Below are positions 50,299 to 59,189 of a DNA stretch of 64,000 nucleotides, piece by piece. Position 1 is the first letter of the stretch, and every line of letters begins with the position of its first letter. A model generated the notes under the pieces. It worked only from the letters and a program-made list of their open reading frames with translations, did not search any database and was not told where the DNA came from. This stretch comes from UBA6115 sp040776985 (GTDB taxonomy: Bacteria; Bacillota; Clostridia; Christensenellales; Aristaeellaceae): assembly GCA_040776985.1 (NCBI GenBank), contig JAXGZL010000002.1, positions 992,001 through 1,056,000 of the forward strand, given 5' to 3'. The translations under genes were made by a program, and so were the position numbers.

Positions 50299-51992
50299 AA
50301 CTGATTCTGGACGGCATCGCGGGGGAGTTCACCCCGCCTGTCAGCGTCAAGGACGTGGTGCAAACCCTGCTGCCGGACAAGGCGGCGCAGGTGCTGGCCT
50401 GCTTCAAGGAGGGGGCGGTGCTGGAGCTGGGCACCCTGATTGACACCCCCGGGGAAATGACCAGCATCACCTTCCAGCATGAGGAAGGACGCCGCATCTA
50501 TGAGCGCTCCCTGCGCTTTGTGCTGCTGCTGGCGGTGAAAAGGCGCTATCCTGATTTCATCCTGCGCAATGAGCACTCCATCGGCCAGGGCGTCTATATG
50601 GAGATGGAGAATGGCTACCGGCTGTCCGCCGCGGATGTCAGCGCCCTGGAAGGGCTGATGCGGGACATCGTGGAGGAGGACCTGCCGCTAAAAATGGAGC
50701 GCTGGAGCAAAGAGGCGGCCATTGACTACTTCACCAAAAACGGCGACCTGGACAAGGCCAGGCTGCTGTCCTACCGGCCCTTTGACTATTTCAACATGTA
50801 TTCAGCCGGCGGCCTGTCGGAGTATTTCTATGGCGCCATGCTGCCCTCCACCGGCTACACCAGGGTCTTTTCCCTGCATCACCACGCCCCGGGCCTGGTG
50901 CTGCTGCTGCCTGACCGGGCAGACCCGCAAAAACCCTCCGCCTTCACCAGCCTGCCCAAGCAGATGGCCATCTTCGCCCAGTCCAACTACTGGTGCAAGG
51001 TGCTGGACTGCTCCACCGCAGCAGGCCTTAACGACCTGATCGCACAGGATAAGCTGCGGGACTTCATCCGGGTGAACGAGGCCCTGCACAACCAGTCCCT
51101 GTCTGACATCGCCCAGGACATCATCAACCGGGGCTCCCGGGTGATCTTCATCGCCGGGCCCTCCTCCAGCGGCAAAACCACCTTTGCCAACCGCCTGTCC
51201 ATCCAGCTTCGGGTAGGGGGGCTGGAGCCGCGATTGATCTCCCTGGATGACTTTTACCGCAACCGGGACGAACTGCCCCTGGAGGCGGACGGGCTGCCGG
51301 ATCTGGAAGCGCTGTCCGCCCTGGATGTGCCCCTGTTCAGGAAGCTGATCACCAAGCTGCTAAAGGGCCAGGAGGCGGGCATGCCCCGCTTTGATTTCAG
51401 GGATCAGCGCCGCAAGCCCCAGAGCGTGCCCATGAAGATCTCCGCCAACCAGCCGCTGATCATCGAGGGCATCCACGCCCTGAACCCCGCCCTCCACGGC
51501 GGCTTTGACCAGGGGATGATCTGCAAGATCTATATCAGCCAGCTGACCAGCCTGAACCTGGACATCCACAACCGCATCCGGACCACGGACGCCAGGCTGC
51601 TGCGGCGCATCGTGCGGGACTACCAGTTCCGCGCCACGCCGCCGGAGAAAACCCTGATCATGTGGGACAGCGTGCGCAAGGGCGAGGAAAAATGGGTCTT
51701 TCCTTTCCAGGAGCAGGCGGACATCCTGTTCAACTCCGCCCTTCATTATGAGCTGCCCATCCTTAAAACCATCTCCTACGACATCCTGCGCCAGGTGCCC
51801 ACCAACAGCGTGCATTATGTGAAATGCAACCGGATCCTGAAGATCCTCAACTACTTCCTGCCGGTGTCCCCGGAGGTGTTCAACGAGATCCCGCCGCTGT
51901 CCATCCTCCGGGAGTTCATTGGCGGCAACACCCTGTACATGAAGGACACCACCAGCCACCGGATGGTGGACTGGCATGATATCATTGACTGA
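50295..51992 (+). CDS. nucleoside (uridine-like) kinase with N-terminal TGS/ThrRS-like domain
   Basis: 565 residues. N-terminal about 200 residues resemble TGS and the second additional domain of threonyl-tRNA synthetase (RNEHSIGQGVYME; YFTKNGDLDKARLL). From about 285 lies a uridine-kinase-type P-loop (AGPSSSGKTTFANRL), LISLDDFYRNRDE, IIEGIHALNP, and RIVRDYQFRATPPEKTL. It likely phosphorylates a nucleoside, with the synthetase-like part as a regulatory or RNA-sensing module (inference). AAGGAGG precedes ATG 50295. Last gene before the bidirectional terminator. Confidence 0.9.
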   Translation: MKLILDGIAGEFTPPVSVKDVVQTLLPDKAAQVLACFKEGAVLELGTLIDTPGEMTSITFQHEEGRRIYERSLRFVLLLAVKRRYPDFILRNEHSIGQGVYMEMENGYRLSAADVSALEGLMRDIVEEDLPLKMERWSKEAAIDYFTKNGDLDKARLLSYRPFDYFNMYSAGGLSEYFYGAMLPSTGYTRVFSLHHHAPGLVLLLPDRADPQKPSAFTSLPKQMAIFAQSNYWCKVLDCSTAAGLNDLIAQDKLRDFIRVNEALHNQSLSDIAQDIINRGSRVIFIAGPSSSGKTTFANRLSIQLRVGGLEPRLISLDDFYRNRDELPLEADGLPDLEALSALDVPLFRKLITKLLKGQEAGMPRFDFRDQRRKPQSVPMKISANQPLIIEGIHALNPALHGGFDQGMICKIYISQLTSLNLDIHNRIRTTDARLLRRIVRDYQFRATPPEKTLIMWDSVRKGEEKWVFPFQEQADILFNSALHYELPILKTISYDILRQVPTNSVHYVKCNRILKILNYFLPVSPEVFNEIPPLSILREFIGGNTLYMKDTTSHRMVDWHDIID

Positions 51993-52002
51993 GCAGAACA
52001 CA

Positions 52003-52040
52003 GCAAACAAAAAAGGGCTTGCCGGCCCTTTTTTGTTTGC
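52003..52040. terminator. bidirectional terminator
   Basis: A perfect 16-base stem (52003-52018 with 52025-52040, six-base loop) with A/T tracts in the stem on both sides, between convergent genes ending at 51992 and 52052. Confidence 0.93.
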
Positions 52041-52051
52041 AATGCAATTGA

Positions 52052-52771
52052 CTACACGTTGCGCGTCCTGACCACCTGGATGTCCTTGTGCTGGGTCAGC
52101 TGCATCACCATGTCGGCGTACTGCAGCCCCGGGGGCAGGTGCAGGGTGTAGAGGTTGGTGTAGACATTGCGCTCCGGCTCCTTGTTGTCCTCAAAATACT
52201 CGATATGGAAGTCCACATCCAGCACCTGGATATGCTTCTGGTGCATGTAGGCGTTGATAAAGGGCAGGGCAGAGGGCCGGTTGGTAAAGCGGATTTCCAC
52301 CCGTTTCACGGTGTTCACATGGATCACCTTCTGCAGGATCACCAGCACCACCATCACCAGGCCCGCCACAAAAATGGCCAGCCAATAGTAGCCAAAGCCG
52401 ATCATCAGGCCCAGGCAGCCCACATTCCAGAGCCCGGCGGCGGTGGTGAGGCCGGACACCTTCTTCTGGGCGATAAAAATGGTGCCGGCGCCCAGGAAAC
52501 CGATGCCGCTGATGACCTGGGCGGACATCCTTCCCAGGGACATGCTCACTTCCCCTGTCTGCCCGTCCCCAAAAAGCTGAATGGACAGCAGCCCCTCCAG
52601 CAGGGCCACCACGGCGGCCCCCAGGCAGACCAGGCTGTGGGTGCGCATGCCGGCCGGGCGGTTTTTATACTCCCGGTCCAGCCCCACCAGGGTGCCCACC
52701 ACCACGGCAGCGATGATCCGGATCAGGGTTTCATGCCAGCTGAGGGGTCTGGCTGTGATAAGAAATTCCAT
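52052..52771 (-). CDS. MgtC/SapB family membrane protein
   Basis: 239 residues. N-terminal five-helix MgtC domain: VVVGTLVGLDREYKNRPAGMRTHSLVCLGAA, then SGIGFLGAGTI and GLTTAAGLWNVGCLGL; C-terminal cytoplasmic ACT-like domain (about 155-239). MgtC proteins act in magnesium/acid adaptation and can restrain the ATP synthase; the broader SapB family is less clear. GGGGG precedes the ATG. 18 bases after the esterase gene. Confidence 0.93.
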   Translation of the reverse strand: MEFLITARPLSWHETLIRIIAAVVVGTLVGLDREYKNRPAGMRTHSLVCLGAAVVALLEGLLSIQLFGDGQTGEVSMSLGRMSAQVISGIGFLGAGTIFIAQKKVSGLTTAAGLWNVGCLGLMIGFGYYWLAIFVAGLVMVVLVILQKVIHVNTVKRVEIRFTNRPSALPFINAYMHQKHIQVLDVDFHIEYFEDNKEPERNVYTNLYTLHLPPGLQYADMVMQLTQHKDIQVVRTRNV

Positions 52772-52789
52772 GGTCTATCCCCCATTCAT

Positions 52790-53920
52790 TTAGTCGTTCA
52801 GGTGTTGCGAGGCTTCGGCCGCGATCAGGTTGCGCAGCCTGGGATGAATCAGGCGGTTGGGCCCAGGGTCCCCCTGCATCATGAAAACCGCTGCCAGGTT
52901 TTGTGTCGGGTCCACCATCATCCAGGTGCCCTTGGCGCCGGCCCATCCGTATTCCCCGGGGCTGGTCAGGGCGCCGATGGCCTGGGGCGCCACCAGCACC
53001 CGCACCCCCAGCCCATAGCCATAGCCAGGCCGCTCCGCCATGTAGCTGGCCAATACCTCGCCGGATAAGTGGTTGCTGCGCATCAGGCGGATGGCGGCGG
53101 GGCTCAGCAGATGCCGCCCCTTCTCATCAGCGCCTTCCCGCAACAAAAACCGGATGAAGCGCAGATAGTCCGCCATGCTCATCACAAGGCCCCCGCCCCC
53201 GCTTTCAAGCATCGGGTAATCCAGAAAAAACTGGTCCATCCCGGGTTCCTCTTTAAAAGGCGGGCTTGAAGCATAGCTTTTGGCGCGGTGGGGCTCAAGC
53301 CGCTCCGGCAGCCTGAAAAAGCTGTGTTCCATGCCAAGGGGGGAGAACAGCATATCTCTCAGGCATTCCCCCAGGGGCTTCCCGCAGAGGGTTTCCACCA
53401 GCACCCCCAGCACATCGTGGGAGAGGCCGTACAAAAACCGGCTGCCCGGCTCAAAGGCCAGCGGCTCCCGCGCGATGACCTCCACCAGGTCAGACACCCG
53501 GAGGGCCCTGCCCTTTACCTGCTGCATCTTTTTGACGCTGTCCCGCTCCAGGTCATAGCTGAGGCCTGAGGTCATGGTGAACAGGTCCAGGACACGGATG
53601 GGCTGCTCGGCCTCGCGGACGCCATCTGGCCCCGCTATCTGCAGCTCTTCAAAGGCAGGCAGGTAGTGATGAAGGGGGTCTGTCATCAGAAACCGGCCCT
53701 GGTCATGCAGCATCAGGGCCAGAACGCAGGTGATGGGCTTGGTCATGGAATAGACCCGGAACAGCGTGTCCTCATCCACCCTTTTGCCCGCTTCCCGGTC
53801 GGCAAAGCCGTTCATGTGGCGATAGAGCTGTTTTTCCCCGCGGATCACCGCCAGGTCTGTTCCCACAGCAAAGCTGTTCAGCAAGCCATCCTGGTATGCC
53901 CTGAGCGTTTCCCAGGCCAT
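52790..53920 (-). CDS. serine hydrolase, family VIII esterase / class C beta-lactamase fold
   Basis: 376 residues, no signal peptide. SMTKP holds the nucleophilic Ser and Lys (S-x-x-K, near 58-61). LYGLSHDVLG supplies the Tyr in the form seen in family VIII esterases (EstB), not the YxN of true beta-lactamases, and GWAGAKGT stands at the third motif. It probably hydrolyses small esters in the cytoplasm rather than antibiotics (inference). It is first of a two-gene operon with mgtC. Confidence 0.88.
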   Translation of the reverse strand: MAWETLRAYQDGLLNSFAVGTDLAVIRGEKQLYRHMNGFADREAGKRVDEDTLFRVYSMTKPITCVLALMLHDQGRFLMTDPLHHYLPAFEELQIAGPDGVREAEQPIRVLDLFTMTSGLSYDLERDSVKKMQQVKGRALRVSDLVEVIAREPLAFEPGSRFLYGLSHDVLGVLVETLCGKPLGECLRDMLFSPLGMEHSFFRLPERLEPHRAKSYASSPPFKEEPGMDQFFLDYPMLESGGGGLVMSMADYLRFIRFLLREGADEKGRHLLSPAAIRLMRSNHLSGEVLASYMAERPGYGYGLGVRVLVAPQAIGALTSPGEYGWAGAKGTWMMVDPTQNLAAVFMMQGDPGPNRLIHPRLRNLIAAEASQHLND

Positions 53921-53940
53921 TTCATCACCCCTTTCAGGAG

Positions 53941-53949
53941 ATTATATCA
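53941..53949 (-). promoter_or_regulatory. extended -10 promoter of the esterase/mgtC operon
   Basis: The minus strand reads TGATATAAT (TGn plus a perfect -10), 21 bases before the ATG. The -35 region is poor, as usual for extended -10 promoters. Confidence 0.55.
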
Positions 53950-53975
53950 TACTTTCGCCATCTTGGAATCCTGTC

Positions 53976-54004
53976 TTCCAAAGGCTTCCTGCCCATGCTA
54001 TGAT
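53976..54004 (+). promoter_or_regulatory. promoter of the ATP-grasp pair
   Basis: TTCCAA (53976-53981), a 17-base spacer and TATGAT (53999-54004). Confidence 0.45.
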
Positions 54005-54021
54005 GTGTCCGGAGGGATGAG

Positions 54022-54876
54022 ATGAAAGAAGCCTGGCTGGTGGTGAACGCCTTTTTGCGCACACCGTCCTTTGTGGAAACGGAGGCCGCCTTTCTCAAGG
54101 CGGCGGAAGGCGCCGGCGTGCGTCTGACGCTCAGGGACAACGCCTCTTTTCTGACAGCGGACAGCTTTAAAAACCTGCCCCCCGCTGCCCTGTTTTTTGA
54201 CAAGGACCTGCGCCTGGCCCAGTTGATGGAGCAAAAGGGCATGCGCCTGTTCAACCGCGCCCGCGCCATTGCCCTGTGCGATGACAAGACCGCCACCTAC
54301 CTGGCGCTGGAGGAGGCAGGGCTGCCCCAGCCCAGGACCATCCTGGGCCCGGTCACCTTCCCCGGCGTGGGCTATGGCGACATGGCCTTCCTGGACGAGA
54401 TTGCCCGGGAACTGGGCCTGCCCCTGGTGATCAAGGAGGGCTACGGCTCCTTTGGCCGCCAGGTCTATCTGGCGGAAACGGTGGCGGACATGCGGCGGAT
54501 CCTCTTGGCAACCGGCGCCAGCCCCTTACTGTTCCAAGCCTTCATCCAGGAAAGCGCGGGCGAGGACCTGCGCATCTATGTGGTGGGCGGACGGGCCATC
54601 GCGGCCATTCACCGGGTGAACACCGAGGGGGATTTCAGGGCCAACCTGGAAAACGGCGGCGAGGCCTACAGCTATCAGCCAAGCGCTGAGGAGGCCAGGC
54701 TGGCCATTGCCGCCTGCGAGGCGGTGCGGGCGGACTTCGCGGGTGTTGACCTGCTGATGTCGCGCCAGGGTCCTCTTGTCTGCGAGGTCAACTCCAATGC
54801 CCATTTCCTGGGCCTGCAGGCCGCCACCGGGGTGAACCCGGCAGAGCATATCCTGCGGCTGATCAGGGAGGCCTGA
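54022..54876 (+). CDS. RimK-type ATP-grasp ligase A
   Basis: 284 residues. An N-terminal pre-ATP-grasp Rossmann-like domain (1-90; FFDKDLRLAQLMEQKG; FNRARAIALCDDK) is followed by the ATP-grasp fold: VIKEGYGSFGRQVYLAE (phosphate-binding loop and Lys), LFQAFIQESAGEDLRIYVVGG, and VDLLMSRQGPLVCEVNSNAHF with Mg-binding E-x-N. The family joins an amino acid or small amine to a carboxylate using ATP (RimK, CofF, MptN and others). GGAGGG lies before the ATG. One base separates it from a paralogue; the substrate is unknown. Confidence 0.87.
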   Translation: MKEAWLVVNAFLRTPSFVETEAAFLKAAEGAGVRLTLRDNASFLTADSFKNLPPAALFFDKDLRLAQLMEQKGMRLFNRARAIALCDDKTATYLALEEAGLPQPRTILGPVTFPGVGYGDMAFLDEIARELGLPLVIKEGYGSFGRQVYLAETVADMRRILLATGASPLLFQAFIQESAGEDLRIYVVGGRAIAAIHRVNTEGDFRANLENGGEAYSYQPSAEEARLAIAACEAVRADFAGVDLLMSRQGPLVCEVNSNAHFLGLQAATGVNPAEHILRLIREA

Positions 54877-54877
54877 C

Positions 54878-55717
54878 ATGCGCCTGTGGCTGATGTATGA
54901 CAAAACAGAGATCACCCGCAACCAGTTTTTTATTGACCGGTGGATGGACGCCGGAAAAAAGCAGGGTGTCACTGTTGAACTGGTCACCCTGGATCAGGTG
55001 AGGCTGGCGGTGCTTGACAGCGTTCTGCGCCTGATATCCCACGACCATCCCCAGCCGCCTGACTGCGTGGTGATGCGGGCCAATGCGCCCCTGCTCTCCG
55101 CCCATCTGGAGGGGATGGGCATCCCCGTGTTCAACAACGCGCGCCTGGCAAGGATCTGCAACGACAAGCGCCTCACCCATCAGCTGGCGGCAGGCATCGC
55201 CCCGATGATGGACACCGCCTTCTTAAACCCCGGGGACAGCCAGTCCCCCTTCCCCTATCCGGTGGTGGTGAAATCCGCCCACGGCAACGGCGGCCGCCAG
55301 GTCTACCTGGCGGAGGACGAGGCGGGTTTCAAGCAGGCGCTGAGCCGGATTGCCCCGGACAGCGCCCTGGTGCAGCCCCTGTGCGACACCCCGGGCCGGG
55401 ATGTGCGGGTGTACATGCTGGGACATGAGGTGGTGGACAGCATGATGCGCTTTTCTGGCACAGACTTCAGAAGCAATGTGGGGCTGGGGGCGGATGCAGT
55501 TCCCTATGACCCCGGGGAGGACATCCTGAACCTGGCCCGCCGCTTCGCCCGGATGCTGGACCCGGGGCTGATCGGGGTGGACTTCCTGTTCCACAAAGGA
55601 CAGCTGATTTTCAATGAGATTGAGGACGCGGTGGGCACCCGGATGCTGTATGCCCAGGACCGGATGGACATCGTGGCAGATTATATGGCCTTTATCCTGA
55701 AAAGGCTGGCTCATTAA
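54878..55717 (+). CDS. RimK-type ATP-grasp ligase B
   Basis: 279 residues, related to the neighbour by domain order (FNNARLARICNDKR; VVKSAHGNGGRQVYLAE; LVQPLCDTPGRDVRVYMLG; IGVDFLFHKGQLIFNEIEDAVG). The metal-binding end reads NEIED instead of E-x-N, and the acceptor-side loops differ, so the two enzymes probably make different bonds on one product. GGGAGG precedes the ATG. The pair is followed by an independent promoter, so they form a two-gene unit. Confidence 0.87.
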   Translation: MRLWLMYDKTEITRNQFFIDRWMDAGKKQGVTVELVTLDQVRLAVLDSVLRLISHDHPQPPDCVVMRANAPLLSAHLEGMGIPVFNNARLARICNDKRLTHQLAAGIAPMMDTAFLNPGDSQSPFPYPVVVKSAHGNGGRQVYLAEDEAGFKQALSRIAPDSALVQPLCDTPGRDVRVYMLGHEVVDSMMRFSGTDFRSNVGLGADAVPYDPGEDILNLARRFARMLDPGLIGVDFLFHKGQLIFNEIEDAVGTRMLYAQDRMDIVADYMAFILKRLAH

Positions 55718-55722
55718 GCCTT

Positions 55723-55737
55723 TTAACAAATTGTTAA
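55723..55737. repeat. 15-base palindrome TTAACAA-A-TTGTTAA
   Basis: Perfect inverted repeat ending five bases before the -35 of the smr/cotH promoter. It could be a regulator site. It is AT-rich, so chance is not excluded. Confidence 0.4.
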
Positions 55738-55741
55738 GATC

Positions 55742-55770
55742 TTGAAACAAAATTGCTGATGCGCTATACT
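55742..55770 (+). promoter_or_regulatory. promoter of the smr-cotH-M28 operon
   Basis: TTGAAA (55742-55747), a 17-base spacer and TATACT (55765-55770). Confidence 0.7.
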
Positions 55771-55798
55771 GTGCCCAGGCTTGAAAGGAGGCTGTCTG

Positions 55799-56029
55799 AT
55801 GGAGCTGGACCTGCATGGCAAAACCCTGGCGCAGGCCCGGATCGCCGTGATGTCAGCCCTCAGGCGCGCCACCTCAGCGGATTACCGCCTCAGGGTGATC
55901 CATGGCTACCGGGGCGGCAACGCCATCCGGCAGATGCTGCTGGATGAGTTCGCGGAGCACCCCCGGGTGATCCGCCTGGAGCCAAGCCATAACCCCGGAC
56001 AGACCATCTTTGTTCTCAGAGAATACTAG
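55799..56029 (+). CDS. stand-alone Smr domain protein
   Basis: 76 residues: essentially one Smr domain (MutS2 C-terminal type). LDLHGKTLAQARIAV and IHGYRGGNAIRQML carry the LDLHG and HGxGxG-like motifs of this nuclease fold; here the second reads HGYRGG. Smr domains nick DNA or cut mRNA on stalled ribosomes. AAGGAGG lies 8 bases before ATG 55799. It is 18 bases from cotH. Confidence 0.88.
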   Translation: MELDLHGKTLAQARIAVMSALRRATSADYRLRVIHGYRGGNAIRQMLLDEFAEHPRVIRLEPSHNPGQTIFVLREY

Positions 56030-56047
56030 CCCCTAAAAGGAGTTATC

Positions 56048-59000
56048 ATGCAGCAACGCACGCCCAGATCCACCCCCCGCCGTTCCCGCCGCCGGGAGAC
56101 GCGCCTGGGTCTGTTGATTTTTTGCCTGGCGGTTGTTGGCATTCTGCTGATTGTGTCCCCCACCGCGCCCATTGACCGGGCGCGCAACATCGGCCCTGAC
56201 GGCAAGCTCATCAGCGCCTTTGAGGGGCTTCGGATCAGCGAGATCATGTCGGACAACAGCACCGCCTTCCCGGATGAGAACGGCAACTTCCCGGACTGGT
56301 TTGAAATCGTCAACACCTCCGCCCAGCCCATGAACCTGGACGGGGTCACCGCCTCCAACCGCCCTGACCGGGCCCGTTTTGTCTTCCCCGCGGTCACCAT
56401 TGCCCCGGGGGAGCGCATGATCGTCTATTGCGACAGCACCAACCAGAACGACGCGGGCAAGCCCTTTCACGCCAAGTTCAAGCTGGCCAGCCTGGGCTGC
56501 GCGGTCTATCTGTTTGACACCTCCGGCTTTGTGGTGGACAAGGTGGAGGATGTGCCCACCCTCAACACCAACGAATCCTACGCCCTTATGGCGGATGGCA
56601 GCTATCAGAAGACCGATCACTACTCCCCCGGCTTCCCCAACACCCAGGAGGGGCATCAGGCCTATCTGAGCAGCTACTACATCGAGTCCGGCACCCTGGT
56701 GATCAACGAGCTCTGCCCCGCCCCCAGAAGCGGGCTCCGGGACGAGGACGATGAGCTGAGCGACTGGATTGAGCTGAAAAACAACAGCGACAGCACCATT
56801 GACCTCAGCAACATCGCGCTGAGTGACAACGACCAACGCCCCACCAAGTGGTTTTTCCCGGAGGGGGCCGTCATTGCGCCCAGGAGCTATTACCTGGTGT
56901 TCTGCTCCGGCAAAAACCGGGAGAACCCGGGCTCCTATCCCCACACCAATTTTTCTCTGAAGGCAGAGGGGGAGACCGTCACCCTCTCCACCCGCAACGG
57001 GCAGATGCTGGACCGCGTCAAGTACGAGAACATCCCCATGGACCACAGCTTTGGCCGCAACGAGGAAACCGGCAACTGGCAGGTGTTCTCTATCCCCACC
57101 CCGTTCGCCCCCAACAACACCATCGGCTTTTCCATGGCGGAGAAGTTTCTGCGCGCCATGAACCCTTATGGCATCTATATCTCTGAGGCCATGAGCAGCA
57201 ACGACAAAATCATCCCCATCGCCGGGCAGCCGGCAAGCGACTGGGTGGAGGTTTACAACTCAACCAGCCAGGTGCAGGACATCAGCGGCTGGGGCCTGTC
57301 CGACAACCTGGCCTGGCCCCGGAAATGGCAGTTTCCCCAGGGCACCAGCATCTGGCCCGGGGAATACAAAGTCATCCTGATGGACAAGAGCAAGACCCCC
57401 GGCACCAACGCCGCCATCCTGCACGCCAACCATGCCCTGAAGCGGGCGGGAGGCGAGGTGGTGACCCTGTCAGACAACACCGGCAGGGTCCTGGACCGGA
57501 TGATCCTGCCGGAGATTCCCACCGACATATCCTACGGGCGCACCCTGGGCCAGGAGGGTTTTTTTTATTATGACAGCCCCAGCCCCGGCGGCGCCAACGG
57601 CACGGGCTTTGTGGGCTTTGCAAAGAAGCCTGCCTTTGTGGAGCCGGGCGGCCTGTACAAGAAGAACCTGTCCGTTTCCATCCAGGTGCCGGAGGGCACC
57701 CAGGTGCGCTACACCCTGGACGGCTCCATCCCCACGGTCAGCAAAGGGGCTGACTATGTGGGCCCCATTGAGGTTAATGACACTGTGGTCTTAAGGGCCC
57801 GGGCCTTTGCCCCGGGGCTGCAGCCCTCTGACACCATCACCGCCACCTATGTAATGAAAACCTATTTCTCCATGCCCGTCCTGTCCCTGATCACCGACCC
57901 GGTGGAGCTCTGGGACGGCAAGACCGGCATGTACGCGGTGGGCGACGGCATTGACATCCTGCAGTATCAGAAAATCCCCTTCTCAAACCCCAGCCCTGTC
58001 TACCGCCTGCACGGCAAGGAGCACCGGGACGGCTATGCGGAGATGTTTGACTCTGACACCGGGGAAGTGCTGTTCAGCCAGGGTTCCACCATCGCGCTGA
58101 TCGGCCAGTACTCCCTGGATATCCCGCAGAAATCCTTCAAGGTGCACTCCCGGGCCCGCTTTGGCAGCAAGTTCTTCAACGCCGCCATCTTTGAGGACCG
58201 GCCCTTTGATGTCTACAAATCCCTGCATGTCAGGACCAGCGGCAACGACGCCGTCTGGACCCGGATGGCGGACGGCGTCCAGTCCCGCCTGATTGACCAG
58301 ATCGACACCACCGTCATCAACCAGGCCTGGAAGCCGGTGATCGTCTACCTGAACGGGCAGTACTGGGGCCAGTACAACCTGCGCGAGCGGGTCAGCCGCT
58401 ACTTCATCGCCTCCCATGAGGGCATCCCCATGGATCGGGCGGATGACATGACCATCCTGGAAGCCAACTACAAGCCCCGCTGGGGCACCAATGAGGAATA
58501 CCGGGAGCTGCTGCGGACCGCGAAAACCCTCTCCCCCGGCACCAACCCGGCCGACCTGCAGTACCTGCTGGACCAGATTGACGTGGACAACTACTTTGAC
58601 TACATGATCTTTGAGGCCTTTTTCGCCAACACAGACACCGGCAACATCCGCTACTACAAGCTCCCGGGCGAAAAATGGCGCTGGATCATCTATGACATGG
58701 ACTATGGCCTGTTCAACTCCCAGGCCAACGGCATCAGGAACATCCTGAACCCCAAGGGCACCGGCGTGGGCAACCAGATTGACAACACCCTGATCCGGAA
58801 AATTCTGGAAAACTCGGAGATGAAGGACAAGTTCCTCCGCCGCTTCGGGGAGATTTTCCGCCAGCTCACCACCCAGGTGATGCTGGCCCAGATCGAGGAA
58901 TGCTACCAGCTGCTGCTGCCCGAGATGAACATGCACTTTGAGCGCTGGGCTTCCTACAACCTGAAGAGCATCTCCGCCGACCAGCCCCAGACGGTGGACG

Positions 59001-59164
59001 GCTGCATGCGCTACTGGAACCTGCGGGTGGACCGGATGCGCAACGTGGTGAAAAAGCGCCCCACCTACTGCTGGGACCAGGTGAAGGAGTGGTTCAGCCT
59101 CTCAGACGCCCAGATGCAGTCCTACTTTGGCCCCCGTCCGGAGATTCCGCCGGACGCCGTCTGA
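56048..59164 (+). CDS. surface protein with lamin-tail domains and CotH kinase domain
   Basis: 1038 residues. Single N-terminal TM (about 19-38), then three lamin-tail (LTD) domains (about 58-165, 215-350, 374-510) with the repeated ISE/INE...DWxE pattern, a chitobiase C-terminal-like domain (about 536-600, YTLDGSIPT), and a CotH domain (about 608-960) with YLNGQYWGQYNLRERV and the metal-binding YDMDYGLF. CotH proteins are atypical secreted kinases; this one would face outward and phosphorylate or bind surface or spore partners (inference). AAAGGAG before the ATG. The LTD/CHB layout occurs in large Clostridial exoproteins. Confidence 0.9.
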   Translation: MQQRTPRSTPRRSRRRETRLGLLIFCLAVVGILLIVSPTAPIDRARNIGPDGKLISAFEGLRISEIMSDNSTAFPDENGNFPDWFEIVNTSAQPMNLDGVTASNRPDRARFVFPAVTIAPGERMIVYCDSTNQNDAGKPFHAKFKLASLGCAVYLFDTSGFVVDKVEDVPTLNTNESYALMADGSYQKTDHYSPGFPNTQEGHQAYLSSYYIESGTLVINELCPAPRSGLRDEDDELSDWIELKNNSDSTIDLSNIALSDNDQRPTKWFFPEGAVIAPRSYYLVFCSGKNRENPGSYPHTNFSLKAEGETVTLSTRNGQMLDRVKYENIPMDHSFGRNEETGNWQVFSIPTPFAPNNTIGFSMAEKFLRAMNPYGIYISEAMSSNDKIIPIAGQPASDWVEVYNSTSQVQDISGWGLSDNLAWPRKWQFPQGTSIWPGEYKVILMDKSKTPGTNAAILHANHALKRAGGEVVTLSDNTGRVLDRMILPEIPTDISYGRTLGQEGFFYYDSPSPGGANGTGFVGFAKKPAFVEPGGLYKKNLSVSIQVPEGTQVRYTLDGSIPTVSKGADYVGPIEVNDTVVLRARAFAPGLQPSDTITATYVMKTYFSMPVLSLITDPVELWDGKTGMYAVGDGIDILQYQKIPFSNPSPVYRLHGKEHRDGYAEMFDSDTGEVLFSQGSTIALIGQYSLDIPQKSFKVHSRARFGSKFFNAAIFEDRPFDVYKSLHVRTSGNDAVWTRMADGVQSRLIDQIDTTVINQAWKPVIVYLNGQYWGQYNLRERVSRYFIASHEGIPMDRADDMTILEANYKPRWGTNEEYRELLRTAKTLSPGTNPADLQYLLDQIDVDNYFDYMIFEAFFANTDTGNIRYYKLPGEKWRWIIYDMDYGLFNSQANGIRNILNPKGTGVGNQIDNTLIRKILENSEMKDKFLRRFGEIFRQLTTQVMLAQIEECYQLLLPEMNMHFERWASYNLKSISADQPQTVDGCMRYWNLRVDRMRNVVKKRPTYCWDQVKEWFSLSDAQMQSYFGPRPEIPPDAV

Positions 59165-59189
59165 CAAGGGCAACAGCAAGGAGCGCTTC

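Noticed and set aside
52790..53920. Beta-lactamase resistance gene
   Set aside because: No signal peptide, and the Tyr motif is of the family VIII esterase form rather than YxN.
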